27,912 bases of DNA, taken from contig CBDUTJ010000036.1 in NCBI GenBank assembly GCA_965370415.1, positions 1 through 27,912 on the forward strand. The letters are read 5' to 3'. How positions within the stretch are numbered: the first letter of the stretch is position 1; each line of letters begins with the position of its first letter. The position numbers and the translations under genes were made by a program. The notes beneath the pieces are model-generated. The model did no database searches, was not told where the DNA came from, and worked only from the letters and a program-made list of their open reading frames with translations. Below, one piece after another: positions 7,394 through 14,730 of the stretch. Origin of the DNA: JACNIV01 sp965370415. GTDB taxonomy: Bacteria; Cloacimonadota; Cloacimonadia; Cloacimonadales; TCS61.

Positions 7394-10300
7394 TTACCAA
7401 AGGAAGGCTAAACCAAACGAAATAGTTCTGCCAACCGATACATGCGATGGATTCCTGTCTAATACTGAATATACTGAATAAGTATTCGGATCAATATAAC
7501 CATCATTATTGAAATCTAACTCTATACCGCTGTAAAATGGGCTTCCAGTTTTTCCATAAACCGAATTATGATTTGGTCGATTAAAAAGATTCTTTATGTT
7601 TGCATAAAACTTCAATTTCATATTCTTGCCAAAGCTAAAGTTCTTGGAAAATTTCAAATTAGCAGTTTCGTTAAAAGGTCTTGTTGCACTGTTAGTTTCA
7701 AGTACAACGTCATCTTCACTAATTGGAGTATAAGGTGCGCCCGAAGAAATTCCATAGAGGAAATTAATGGTAAAATTACGAAGCGGAAGAACTGTTTCCG
7801 TGAATGGAATATAGAAATCTTCTCCGGCGCCTACTTTGAAAACAAGGTTCAAATTGAAGCTATGCCTTAAATCCCATGTCAATGGAAACTCTCGCAAGCT
7901 CTCATCACCAGTAGTAGTAGTCTCGGAATGATTACCATATGCCCATGATAGCGAATATGAAGCCGAACCCTGAAAGAAGTTTGAGAGTAATTTCTGAAGG
8001 TTCAAATCAATTCCGCGAACACTACCGTAATCTTCTGAAATATATTCATTCCATTTTATTGAATTATCTGCAGGATCAACCTTTTCTTCAGTGCTTACAT
8101 AGTTATATATATTCTTGTAATAAGTTGTAAGATCCATTACATAATCTTCATGTAGCTGATATTGCAAGCCTGCTTCATAAGTGATAGTAGTCTGATCTTT
8201 AAGTTCCGGGTTACCAACAATTATATTTGCACCCGGGTTTTCTATGACATCCTGTGGCCTTCCAGTTGTAAAGATATATTGCATCTGAGGTAATTGCCTT
8301 TGATAATTGTAAACAAAGTGCAATACACTTCTTTCTGAAATTGGGTGAGAGACACCAAGTCGTGGTGAAATCATAAATTGTGGCTTGCTGAATCTATCAC
8401 TAATCGTATCGTGGTATTCTTGTGCACTTATATACTTTGCATAAGCCTGTGGATAAAGAATTGGATCTGGGGGTACCAATGGAGAATCAGGATCATTTTC
8501 ATCCTCTAGAACATAATAAGTATTTACATTTAGAGAGTCATCAGGATCAATTGATTTCAGATAAGAACCATTGTAGCTTGCTGTTTTTATCTTGTAATCA
8601 CTACCAAGATACCAAACATCACATCTGATACCGGCATTAATGATCAATCCTTCCCATACCATTGCGTCTTGTACATAGAAACCACCTTGCCATGGCTCTG
8701 CTTCGTAACCATCTGTTAAGCCCGAAGCAGCAATCGTGGCTGCTAAAAGGTCTTCTCTTGAATAGAAATCTAAGCCACCAGCTGGGATAATAATTTCTTC
8801 TTCATTGATAATAATTGTATCTCCTTCAGCATAAGATTCTTCAGGAGTGCAATCTTGCAGATATTTTTCATATCGAGCATCTGAAAGGTTCCAGGGATTT
8901 CTCCTTTGGTCTTTTTTGATGCAATGCTTGATAACTTCGAATCCACTCTTCAATCCATGAGTTTCATTCACTTGATATTCAACATCTGATCTTAATTGAT
9001 AAATCAGATTTTCGTCATCGATGTATGTGCCCCAAACAGTTCCCGGTTCGATAAATGGCACAGCAATTACATTGCCTTCTCCGGTTTCATAAACCCATGC
9101 ATAATCTTCTACATCGCTAACTATATTATCATCTTCAGCTGTTAAGTAGAGAATTCCATCAGTATTTCCAAGTTGATTATCACCATAAAGATCGAACGTT
9201 TCAGGATCAGGATCAAGTGCAAACCAGTCATCTCTGGAAATGTCTCGAGGAGCTTGAGTTATAATATTTTCGTACATGCTTGCCTTTACTTTTATATTGA
9301 TCTGTGATCCTATTGTGTGATCGTATGTAGCAATATATTGACGTTGATCACCAGAAGTTTTTGCATAATGCTCAAGGGCATATCTCCAAGTATGACTAAA
9401 TGGAAGATGATCATAACTATCACCCCGTATAGCAAATGTGAGATTCTGGCGTTCATTAAATCTATACTTTAGTTTCAAGTTTGCATTATAATCATTATAG
9501 TTTCTATCGCCCAGATCGAAACCAATAAAATCCTCTCTACCTTCAAATGGTGTATAAGGTTCATAATCGGACCAACTACTAACCAGTCCATCAATCTCAT
9601 CGTAGGGTTTTAAATCGCAATAACCATGATACCTGGTATCATGCCAGTTTCCCACACAATTAAAATAAAATGTAAATTTATCTCTCAGGGATGAAACAAA
9701 TGAAGTTAAAACAGGTCCCCCAATTGCGAACTTGAAAACATCACTATTTGAATTATCGAAAGAATTTATTAAATGATCTGAACTAAATTCGATTTTTCCA
9801 GAATAATCACGTGATCCACTTTTAGTTACAATATTTACCATCCCCGATTGAGCGTTACCATATTCAGCAGTAAGTCCCCCGGTCATTACATCCATATTTG
9901 CAATTGCATCTGTGTCTATAGTAAGGGCTGCACCGCCATCTACCGGGTCAGAAACTGACATACCATCCACAGTATATGCCACTTCGTTTGACCTGCCACC
10001 ACGAATATGAATTTCACCATTTGTAAGAGTCACACCAGCCTGGATCGCAATAATATCTTCAATACTGGAAACCGAGATATCTTCGATTGTATCAGAAGTT
10101 ACTGTAATTCCCGATGAAGTTCTCTCCTTCTGCACCATTTGCACACTAGCTTCAACTACGCTGTACCCAGGGATTTCTACAGCTTGTGTTTTAAGTTGGA
10201 AATTTTGCATTGTAGTAAGGTCAAGATTAATTACTACTCCAACAGCTTTACCCGGACGAAAACCTCCACGCATACAAAAAACATCGTATTTGCCAGGTGG

Positions 10301-10507
10301 AATATTGATAATATAATATGAACCGTTCTCTTTGGTCCGTATACCGGCAATAAGAGTCTCACCATCCATAACAGTTATATTTGAAAAAGGGATAGGATTC
10401 CCCTCATTATCAGTAACTTTTCCAGCGAGTTTACCAGTGGTACCAGAAGTTAATGAAGTACAAATAAAAATTGTTACTAACAGCAAAAAAAGAATTTTCC
10501 TTTGCAT
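7394..10507 (-). CDS. TonB-dependent outer-membrane receptor with carboxypeptidase-regulatory-like N-domain
   Basis: 1037 residues from the ATG at 10507 (a TTG lies one codon upstream; the GGGGGAG ribosome site fits the ATG). Order of parts: signal peptide 1-22; carboxypeptidase-regulatory-like beta-sandwich about 25-110 (GKVTDNEGNPIPFSNITVMD, then GSYYIINIPPGKYDV); plug domain about 130-240 with IHIRGGRSNEVAYTVDGM, TGGLTAEYGNAQSGMVNIVT; then a 22-strand barrel rich in aromatic strands, ending in the aromatic sequence FGLAFLW typical of outer-membrane proteins. It imports or binds an unknown ligand using TonB. It is followed after 44 bp by exbB, exbD, exbD and tonB, so receptor and motor appear co-expressed. 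The substrate cannot be read from sequence. Confidence 0.93.
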   Translation of the reverse strand: MQRKILFLLLVTIFICTSLTSGTTGKLAGKVTDNEGNPIPFSNITVMDGETLIAGIRTKENGSYYIINIPPGKYDVFCMRGGFRPGKAVGVVINLDLTTMQNFQLKTQAVEIPGYSVVEASVQMVQKERTSSGITVTSDTIEDISVSSIEDIIAIQAGVTLTNGEIHIRGGRSNEVAYTVDGMSVSDPVDGGAALTIDTDAIANMDVMTGGLTAEYGNAQSGMVNIVTKSGSRDYSGKIEFSSDHLINSFDNSNSDVFKFAIGGPVLTSFVSSLRDKFTFYFNCVGNWHDTRYHGYCDLKPYDEIDGLVSSWSDYEPYTPFEGREDFIGFDLGDRNYNDYNANLKLKYRFNERQNLTFAIRGDSYDHLPFSHTWRYALEHYAKTSGDQRQYIATYDHTIGSQINIKVKASMYENIITQAPRDISRDDWFALDPDPETFDLYGDNQLGNTDGILYLTAEDDNIVSDVEDYAWVYETGEGNVIAVPFIEPGTVWGTYIDDENLIYQLRSDVEYQVNETHGLKSGFEVIKHCIKKDQRRNPWNLSDARYEKYLQDCTPEESYAEGDTIIINEEEIIIPAGGLDFYSREDLLAATIAASGLTDGYEAEPWQGGFYVQDAMVWEGLIINAGIRCDVWYLGSDYKIKTASYNGSYLKSIDPDDSLNVNTYYVLEDENDPDSPLVPPDPILYPQAYAKYISAQEYHDTISDRFSKPQFMISPRLGVSHPISERSVLHFVYNYQRQLPQMQYIFTTGRPQDVIENPGANIIVGNPELKDQTTITYEAGLQYQLHEDYVMDLTTYYKNIYNYVSTEEKVDPADNSIKWNEYISEDYGSVRGIDLNLQKLLSNFFQGSASYSLSWAYGNHSETTTTGDESLREFPLTWDLRHSFNLNLVFKVGAGEDFYIPFTETVLPLRNFTINFLYGISSGAPYTPISEDDVVLETNSATRPFNETANLKFSKNFSFGKNMKLKFYANIKNLFNRPNHNSVYGKTGSPFYSGIELDFNNDGYIDPNTYSVYSVLDRNPSHVSVGRTISFGLAFLW

Positions 10508-10554
10508 CAATTTCTCCCCCTATGATTTATAGTTTTACATCGAACAAAAACAAT

Positions 10555-10604
10555 ATTGAGAAAATTCATGTCAATTTTTTTTTGGTTAAATTTATTTTCT
10601 CAAT
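10555..10604 (-). terminator. Possible terminator hairpin after the lipoyl gene
   Basis: ATTGAGAAAAT at 10555-10565 is the exact reverse complement of ATTTTCTCAAT at 10594-10604, 11-bp AT-rich arms with a 28-base loop. On the minus strand it starts 1 base after the stop codon of the lipM-like gene and is followed by ATTGTTTTTG. The T-rich tail suits termination, while the long loop and AT-rich stem weaken it. A TTGACA hexamer lies in the loop on the same strand (10573-10568), but no matching -10 box is found at normal spacing upstream of the receptor gene. Confidence 0.4.
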
Positions 10605-10605
10605 C

Positions 10606-11427
10606 TTAATTTCTTTTATCCCACTCACCTGTCAAGTATTTAGTACTTGCTAAAAATTCTGCTTTATCCTTCTCCCATTTTTCAATATCTTCACTCTCAA
10701 TAAATTCATCAGTTTGCCAGGTCATTTTAAAGCCATTTATCAATGCTGAAACAGCATCATCAAAATTCACAGATTTATTCAAGATTTCATTGATAGCTAT
10801 AGTTTTTTTTGAAAGAAATACTGCTAATTTCTTGTGTTGTTCATCACTCAGGTTCGGTATAACATATGCTAATTTACTTTGATTTTTCTGTAACAGGATC
10901 GATCCGTGTTGTAAGAGAGTGTTATCTTTTCGAACCTGGGCGCTTCCCACTATCTTTTTTTTCTGATAATTTAACTCGAATCTGGAACTACTGGAGAAAC
11001 ACGGATTTACTGCTTGTCTTTGATGATGGGAAGAAAGTTCACCCTTTTCAAATTCTACTTCTATCCCCAGGTTTTTTAATCCTTGTGCAAGTGCTCGACT
11101 GATCTCGGAATACGACTCCAGAATATTACCATTTAAGTTTTCGGAAATTGGGGTTATAACAGAATAAGTTACTTCTTCATCGTGTAGAACAGCTCTACCT
11201 CCTGTGGGACGACGAACATATCCAAAACCGAATTTTTTTAATGCCTTTAAATCGATCTCTTTAGAAAATTCCTGGTTATAACCAAATGAGACTGTGGGAG
11301 GATCCCATCCGTAAAAGCGTATTGTAGGCAATGAACGCTTCTCCTTCACCCCGATGAAAATGGTTTCATCGATCGCCATATTCATGGCAGGTGACATTTT
11401 ACCGGTATTTAAAATCCTCCACTTCAT
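10606..11427 (-). CDS. lipM: Octanoyltransferase LipM-like (biotin/lipoate protein ligase family)
   Basis: 273 residues. LipM moves octanoate from acyl carrier protein to GcvH in lipoic acid synthesis; relatives LplA attach free lipoate using ATP. The sequence follows Bacillus subtilis LipM closely: WRILNTGKMSPAMNMAIDE at the start, TIRFYGWDPPTVSFGYNQ, the family motif RRPTGGRAVLH (72-82), EVTYSV, and GSAQ (161-164) preceded by the catalytic-type Lys158. Cys143 in NPCFSSSSRFEL aligns with the acyl-accepting Cys150 of B. subtilis LipM, a residue that LplA ligases lack, which argues for octanoyl transfer. The gene stands apart between two hairpin-bearing spacers. Cytoplasmic. LplA-type ligase activity remains the alternative. 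Confidence 0.85.
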   Translation of the reverse strand: MKWRILNTGKMSPAMNMAIDETIFIGVKEKRSLPTIRFYGWDPPTVSFGYNQEFSKEIDLKALKKFGFGYVRRPTGGRAVLHDEEVTYSVITPISENLNGNILESYSEISRALAQGLKNLGIEVEFEKGELSSHHQRQAVNPCFSSSSRFELNYQKKKIVGSAQVRKDNTLLQHGSILLQKNQSKLAYVIPNLSDEQHKKLAVFLSKKTIAINEILNKSVNFDDAVSALINGFKMTWQTDEFIESEDIEKWEKDKAEFLASTKYLTGEWDKRN

Positions 11428-11621
11428 CTTTCATGTACCCCTTAAATATCTTTCCCGAATCATTTAAAATGCAATTCACATTCCTTTTATAATATTGAAT
11501 ATATAAAATAATTTGCTTTATTACATATTATTATATATTCATTAATTCCAAACAATTACACCGATATATAAAAAATCTTCAAGTTTTTTCCCACAATCAT
11601 TTCAAATTCAAATAAGTGCAA

Positions 11622-11664
11622 ATTGCGGAATAAACCCCGCATTCTGCTGGGTCAACTCCGCAAT
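11622..11664 (-). terminator. Structured inverted repeat downstream of the DUF975 gene
   Basis: ATTGCGGA at 11622-11629 pairs with TCCGCAAT at 11657-11664, and nested inside ACCC at 11634-11637 pairs with GGGT at 11649-11652, giving a two-part stem. It lies 26 bp past the stop codon of the DUF975 gene in the direction of transcription. An alternative stem, GCGG 11625-11628 with CCGC 11637-11640, would exclude the outer one. No T-run follows. The rest of the 263-bp spacer (11428-11690) is very AT-rich and presumably holds the promoter of the lipM-like gene, but I see no convincing -35/-10 pair. Confidence 0.4.
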
Positions 11665-11690
11665 ATTAATGTAATTGGTTTTATATTTTT

Positions 11691-12374
11691 TTACCCATCA
11701 ATTACGCCACCGATTTTTATAGGTTCTGTTTCATCTGGTTTTTCATCGTTTTTTTGATTTGTTTCTGTATTTATTCCACGTTCTTTTTTAAGGTCTTCAT
11801 AGAATAAAACCATAGAAGTCATCATATATGGTTGAAGCCAGAGAAAGCCGATACCGAAAGATAATATACATAAGAACATCCAACCGATGAAGCTCAAATT
11901 GAGCATAAATAATTTACCTTTGTATCCATACATCATTTCTTTACTATTACGAAGTGCTTCCGAAATTCCAATCTCGGGATCATCAATAAGCAGGAAGAAA
12001 GCCATGCTATAACCGTATGCAGCAATAATCCCGGGAATTATAAGCAGTAAGCTCCACAAGAAAACATACAGGTTCATCAACCAATATAAACCCAGACTTC
12101 TTCCAAAAAGCCCCAAATTAGGACCGGAGAAATTGAAAGCCTTGAAAATAAAATTAAAATCAGTAATATTTTTTCGTACGAGTTTCACAAAGAAAAGTAA
12201 AAATCCATACATGAGTGGTCCCATAATGGCAATCATTGCAATCTGCCCCAAGCCCGGAATGGATGCTACAACCGAAGTGATACCCATATAGATAAGCACG
12301 GCAACTATTGCATTTCCCCAACTACCTGCCAACGTTTCCCTGGCAGCTTTTCTAATCTCAAAATTCTGTTTCAT
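11691..12374 (-). CDS. DUF975-family integral membrane protein
   Basis: 227 residues with about five hydrophobic segments: near residues 20-50 (ending in a Gly-rich turn SIPGLGQIAM), 53-67, 96-130 (LLLIIPGIIAAYGYSMAFFL), and 155-188. The opening NFEIRKAARETLAGSWGNAI, and the central IPGIIAAYGYSMAFFLLID and EALRNSKEMMYGYKGKLFML, are characteristic of DUF975 proteins, whose function is not known. The C-terminal 35 residues are hydrophilic and charged. It starts 12 bp after the kinase gene with an AGGAG ribosome site inside the gap, so it is the last gene of the glyS block before a hairpin. Inner membrane. Confidence 0.82.
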   Translation of the reverse strand: MKQNFEIRKAARETLAGSWGNAIVAVLIYMGITSVVASIPGLGQIAMIAIMGPLMYGFLLFFVKLVRKNITDFNFIFKAFNFSGPNLGLFGRSLGLYWLMNLYVFLWSLLLIIPGIIAAYGYSMAFFLLIDDPEIGISEALRNSKEMMYGYKGKLFMLNLSFIGWMFLCILSFGIGFLWLQPYMMTSMVLFYEDLKKERGINTETNQKNDEKPDETEPIKIGGVIDG

Positions 12375-12386
12375 TAGCTCTCCTTT

Positions 12387-13283
12387 TTAGAATTTTATGC
12401 TTTTAATGACACTCTCTTTTCTTGCTTCGATATCTTTCAAATCAATTTCTCTTAATTTATTCAGACTGAATGATTCAATATTGAATGATGCCATAACTGC
12501 CCCATATATCATGGCATTTTTTATAGCTGTTTTATTGTATTTCTTCTGTGCTGCCAGATATCCCATGAATCCACCGGCAAAGCTGTCACCTGCTCCAGTG
12601 GGATCGATCACGTTCTTTACAGGATATACAGGTGCAAAAAAAATAAAATCTTCAGCCACTGCCATTGAACCATATTCTCCACGCTTTATTACAATAAGTT
12701 TCGGACCTAATTTCCCGGCAGCTTCAGCAGCTACAAAAATATTCTGCTCTCCAGTCAGCATTTTCACTTCATCATCGTTTATAAACAAGATATCAATCTT
12801 ACTGATAACTTCCACTAATTTTTCTCTTTTACCCTCGATCCAGAAATTCATTGTATCGCAAGCTGTTTTTTTTGTATTATCCATCTGATTAAGCACCCGG
12901 AGTTGCAGTTCAGGATCTATATTACCAAGGAAAAGATATTCGCATTTTCTATAATCACTTGGGATCTTGGGATCAAAGTTAGCGAATACATTCAATTGTG
13001 TATCCAATGTCTCTACCCGGTTCATGTCATTATAAACACCTTTCCAGTAGAAAGTTTTACCAGGAACAAATTTTATACCTTTACAGCAAATATCATTTTC
13101 CTGCAGCATATTTATATAATTTTTGGAAAAATCTTCGCCTACAACTCCCACAATATGTGTTTTGCAGAAATGTTTACTTGCCATAGATGCATAAATTGCC
13201 GAACCACCCAGAACTTTATCCACTTCACCGTATGGTGTTTTTACTCCATCGAATGCTATTGATCCTACAATTACAAGACTCAT
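12387..13283 (-). CDS. PfkB/ribokinase-family carbohydrate (or nucleoside) kinase
   Basis: 298 residues. PfkB-family kinases phosphorylate a sugar, nucleoside or similar alcohol with ATP. Signs are the N-terminal strand SLVIVGSIAFDGVKTPYGEV, the Gly-Gly motif LGGSAIYASMASKHF near residues 25-39, the INDDEVKMLTG segment, and the second signature DPTGAGDSFAGGF at 227-239, whose Asp233 is the catalytic base. The length is normal. The substrate is not evident: the protein resembles the generic sugar-kinase group rather than ribokinase or fructokinase proper. Its ATG overlaps the stop codon of the 68-residue gene by one base (TAATG), so the two are probably translationally coupled. Cytoplasmic. 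Confidence 0.88.
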   Translation of the reverse strand: MSLVIVGSIAFDGVKTPYGEVDKVLGGSAIYASMASKHFCKTHIVGVVGEDFSKNYINMLQENDICCKGIKFVPGKTFYWKGVYNDMNRVETLDTQLNVFANFDPKIPSDYRKCEYLFLGNIDPELQLRVLNQMDNTKKTACDTMNFWIEGKREKLVEVISKIDILFINDDEVKMLTGEQNIFVAAEAAGKLGPKLIVIKRGEYGSMAVAEDFIFFAPVYPVKNVIDPTGAGDSFAGGFMGYLAAQKKYNKTAIKNAMIYGAVMASFNIESFSLNKLREIDLKDIEARKESVIKSIKF

Positions 13284-13489
13284 TAATACCTTTTTTGAAT
13301 TTCTATTGTATCGGGTTGAGAAAAAGAATTGGAGTTTTTCAATTCCTGAGCTCTTTTACCGAAATGGCGAATAACTAAAATAACAAAGATCAGAGCCAGA
13401 ATTCTGATGAAAAAATTAGTCCAGGTATTGCTTCTGTACCTTCTTCTTTCTTCACGTCGTCTTTCAAATTCCTCTTTAAATTCTCTCAT
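13283..13489 (-). CDS. Small membrane protein, unknown function
   Basis: 68 residues. Residues 1-22 are highly charged, mostly Arg and Glu (EEFERRREERRRYR), residues about 25-42 form one hydrophobic helix (FFIRILALIFVILVI), and the rest is polar. It should be a single-pass inner-membrane protein with a strongly basic cytoplasmic head. The ATG at 13489 has a GGGGAT ribosome site, it starts 23 bp after the aminotransferase gene, and its stop overlaps the kinase start by one base, which supports real translation. I recognise no family. Confidence 0.65.
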   Translation of the reverse strand: MREFKEEFERRREERRRYRSNTWTNFFIRILALIFVILVIRHFGKRAQELKNSNSFSQPDTIEIQKRY

Positions 13490-13512
13490 TTTTTATCCCC
13501 GGGAAATAATTA

Positions 13513-14721
13513 TTACTCATGGGAAACACTGTCTAATAAACCTTCTTTAAATCTTTTCAATCCTTCTTTTATACTCTTCATATCTGTAGCGTAAGAAAAT
13601 CTTACGAATTCATCTGCTCCAAACGCAGAACCCGGTACAATTGCTACCTTATATTTTTTTAGTAGATATTCGCAAAGTTCGATTGAATTTGTAATGCCTT
13701 TCTTGTTGTTTTGCAAATAAAATGAAACATTGGGCATGGCATAAAAAGCACCCTGTGGCATGTTACATTTTACATTCGGGATATTTCTCAGTTCTTCCAC
13801 CAGGAAGTTCCTTCGTTTTTGAAATTCTTCCCGCATGATAGAGATACTTTCTTCGCATTTGTCTAAAGCAACAACTGCGGCTTTTTGCGTAATCGAATTT
13901 ACACAGGATGTGGTGTGACTTTGTATCCTGCTGGCATTCTTGATTATGTCGGTGGGACCAGCAGCATAACCAAGTCTCCATCCGGTCATAGCATAAGCTT
14001 TGGAAACTCCATTTATTAAAATCGTGTTCTCGCGTATCTCGTTTGAAAGAGATGCAATAGATATATGTTCCAACCCATCGTAGATGAGTTTTTCATAAAT
14101 CTCATCCGAAATAATCAGGATATTATATTTCAAGCAGACTTGTGCAATCTCTTCCAGCTCCTTTTTACCATAAACAGAACCCGTTGGATTATTGGGAGAA
14201 TTCAGGATAAGCACTTTGGGTCTGCTGAGAGAAAGTATTGCCTTTTCAAGTTGTTTGGCAGTTATTTTAAAATTTGAAGACATGTTTGTAGGAAGCAATA
14301 CGGGTAAAGCGTCCACCATTTCCACCTGGGAGGTATAACTCACCCAATAAGGAGAAGGAATAAGAACCTCATCACGAGAATCACAAACCGTCATTAAAAC
14401 AAAAACGATGGAAGCTTTGGCTCCTGGTGAAACCAGGATGTCGTTGGGATTGCATTCAATATCATTGTCACGTTTCAATTTGTTTGCAATTGCTTCCCGC
14501 AATTCGATAATACCGGAAGTATTCGTATAACGTGTAAAATTATCGTCGATTGCCTTCTTGGCTTCATCTTTGATATATTCCGGTGTATTAAAATCCGGTT
14601 CGCCCACTCCAAAATTTATTACATCTATCCCTTCCGATTTCATCTTCTTCGCCAATGCTGAAACGGTAAGAGTAGGTGAAGGTTTTATCGCCTTTGCCCT
14701 CTTAGAAATTTGAATTGTCAT
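13513..14721 (-). CDS. Pyridoxal-phosphate aminotransferase, class I (AspB-like)
   Basis: 402 residues; a fold-type I aminotransferase of the AspB subgroup (I-gamma). Seen in the sequence: VGEPDFNTPEYI (39-50), SPGAKASI, NSPNNPTGSVYG (174-185) including the Asn that contacts the cofactor, SDEIYEKLIYDG (205-216) with Asp206 for the pyridine nitrogen, and SKAYAMTGWRLGY (240-252) with Lys241 as the Schiff-base lysine. The segment FVRFSYATD near the C-terminus provides the Arg that binds the substrate alpha-carboxylate. Such enzymes usually transfer amino groups between aspartate or another acid and 2-oxoglutarate; specificity cannot be fixed here. It starts 9 bp after glyS with an AGAGGAAC ribosome site. 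Confidence 0.93.
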   Translation of the reverse strand: MTIQISKRAKAIKPSPTLTVSALAKKMKSEGIDVINFGVGEPDFNTPEYIKDEAKKAIDDNFTRYTNTSGIIELREAIANKLKRDNDIECNPNDILVSPGAKASIVFVLMTVCDSRDEVLIPSPYWVSYTSQVEMVDALPVLLPTNMSSNFKITAKQLEKAILSLSRPKVLILNSPNNPTGSVYGKKELEEIAQVCLKYNILIISDEIYEKLIYDGLEHISIASLSNEIRENTILINGVSKAYAMTGWRLGYAAGPTDIIKNASRIQSHTTSCVNSITQKAAVVALDKCEESISIMREEFQKRRNFLVEELRNIPNVKCNMPQGAFYAMPNVSFYLQNNKKGITNSIELCEYLLKKYKVAIVPGSAFGADEFVRFSYATDMKSIKEGLKRFKEGLLDSVSHE

Positions 14722-14730
14722 TTGTTCCTC

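Noticed and set aside
10568..10573. TTGACA on the minus strand as a -35 box for the TonB receptor
   Set aside because: No TATAAT-like hexamer is found 16-18 bases further on; the closest, TATAAA, is about 35 bases away.
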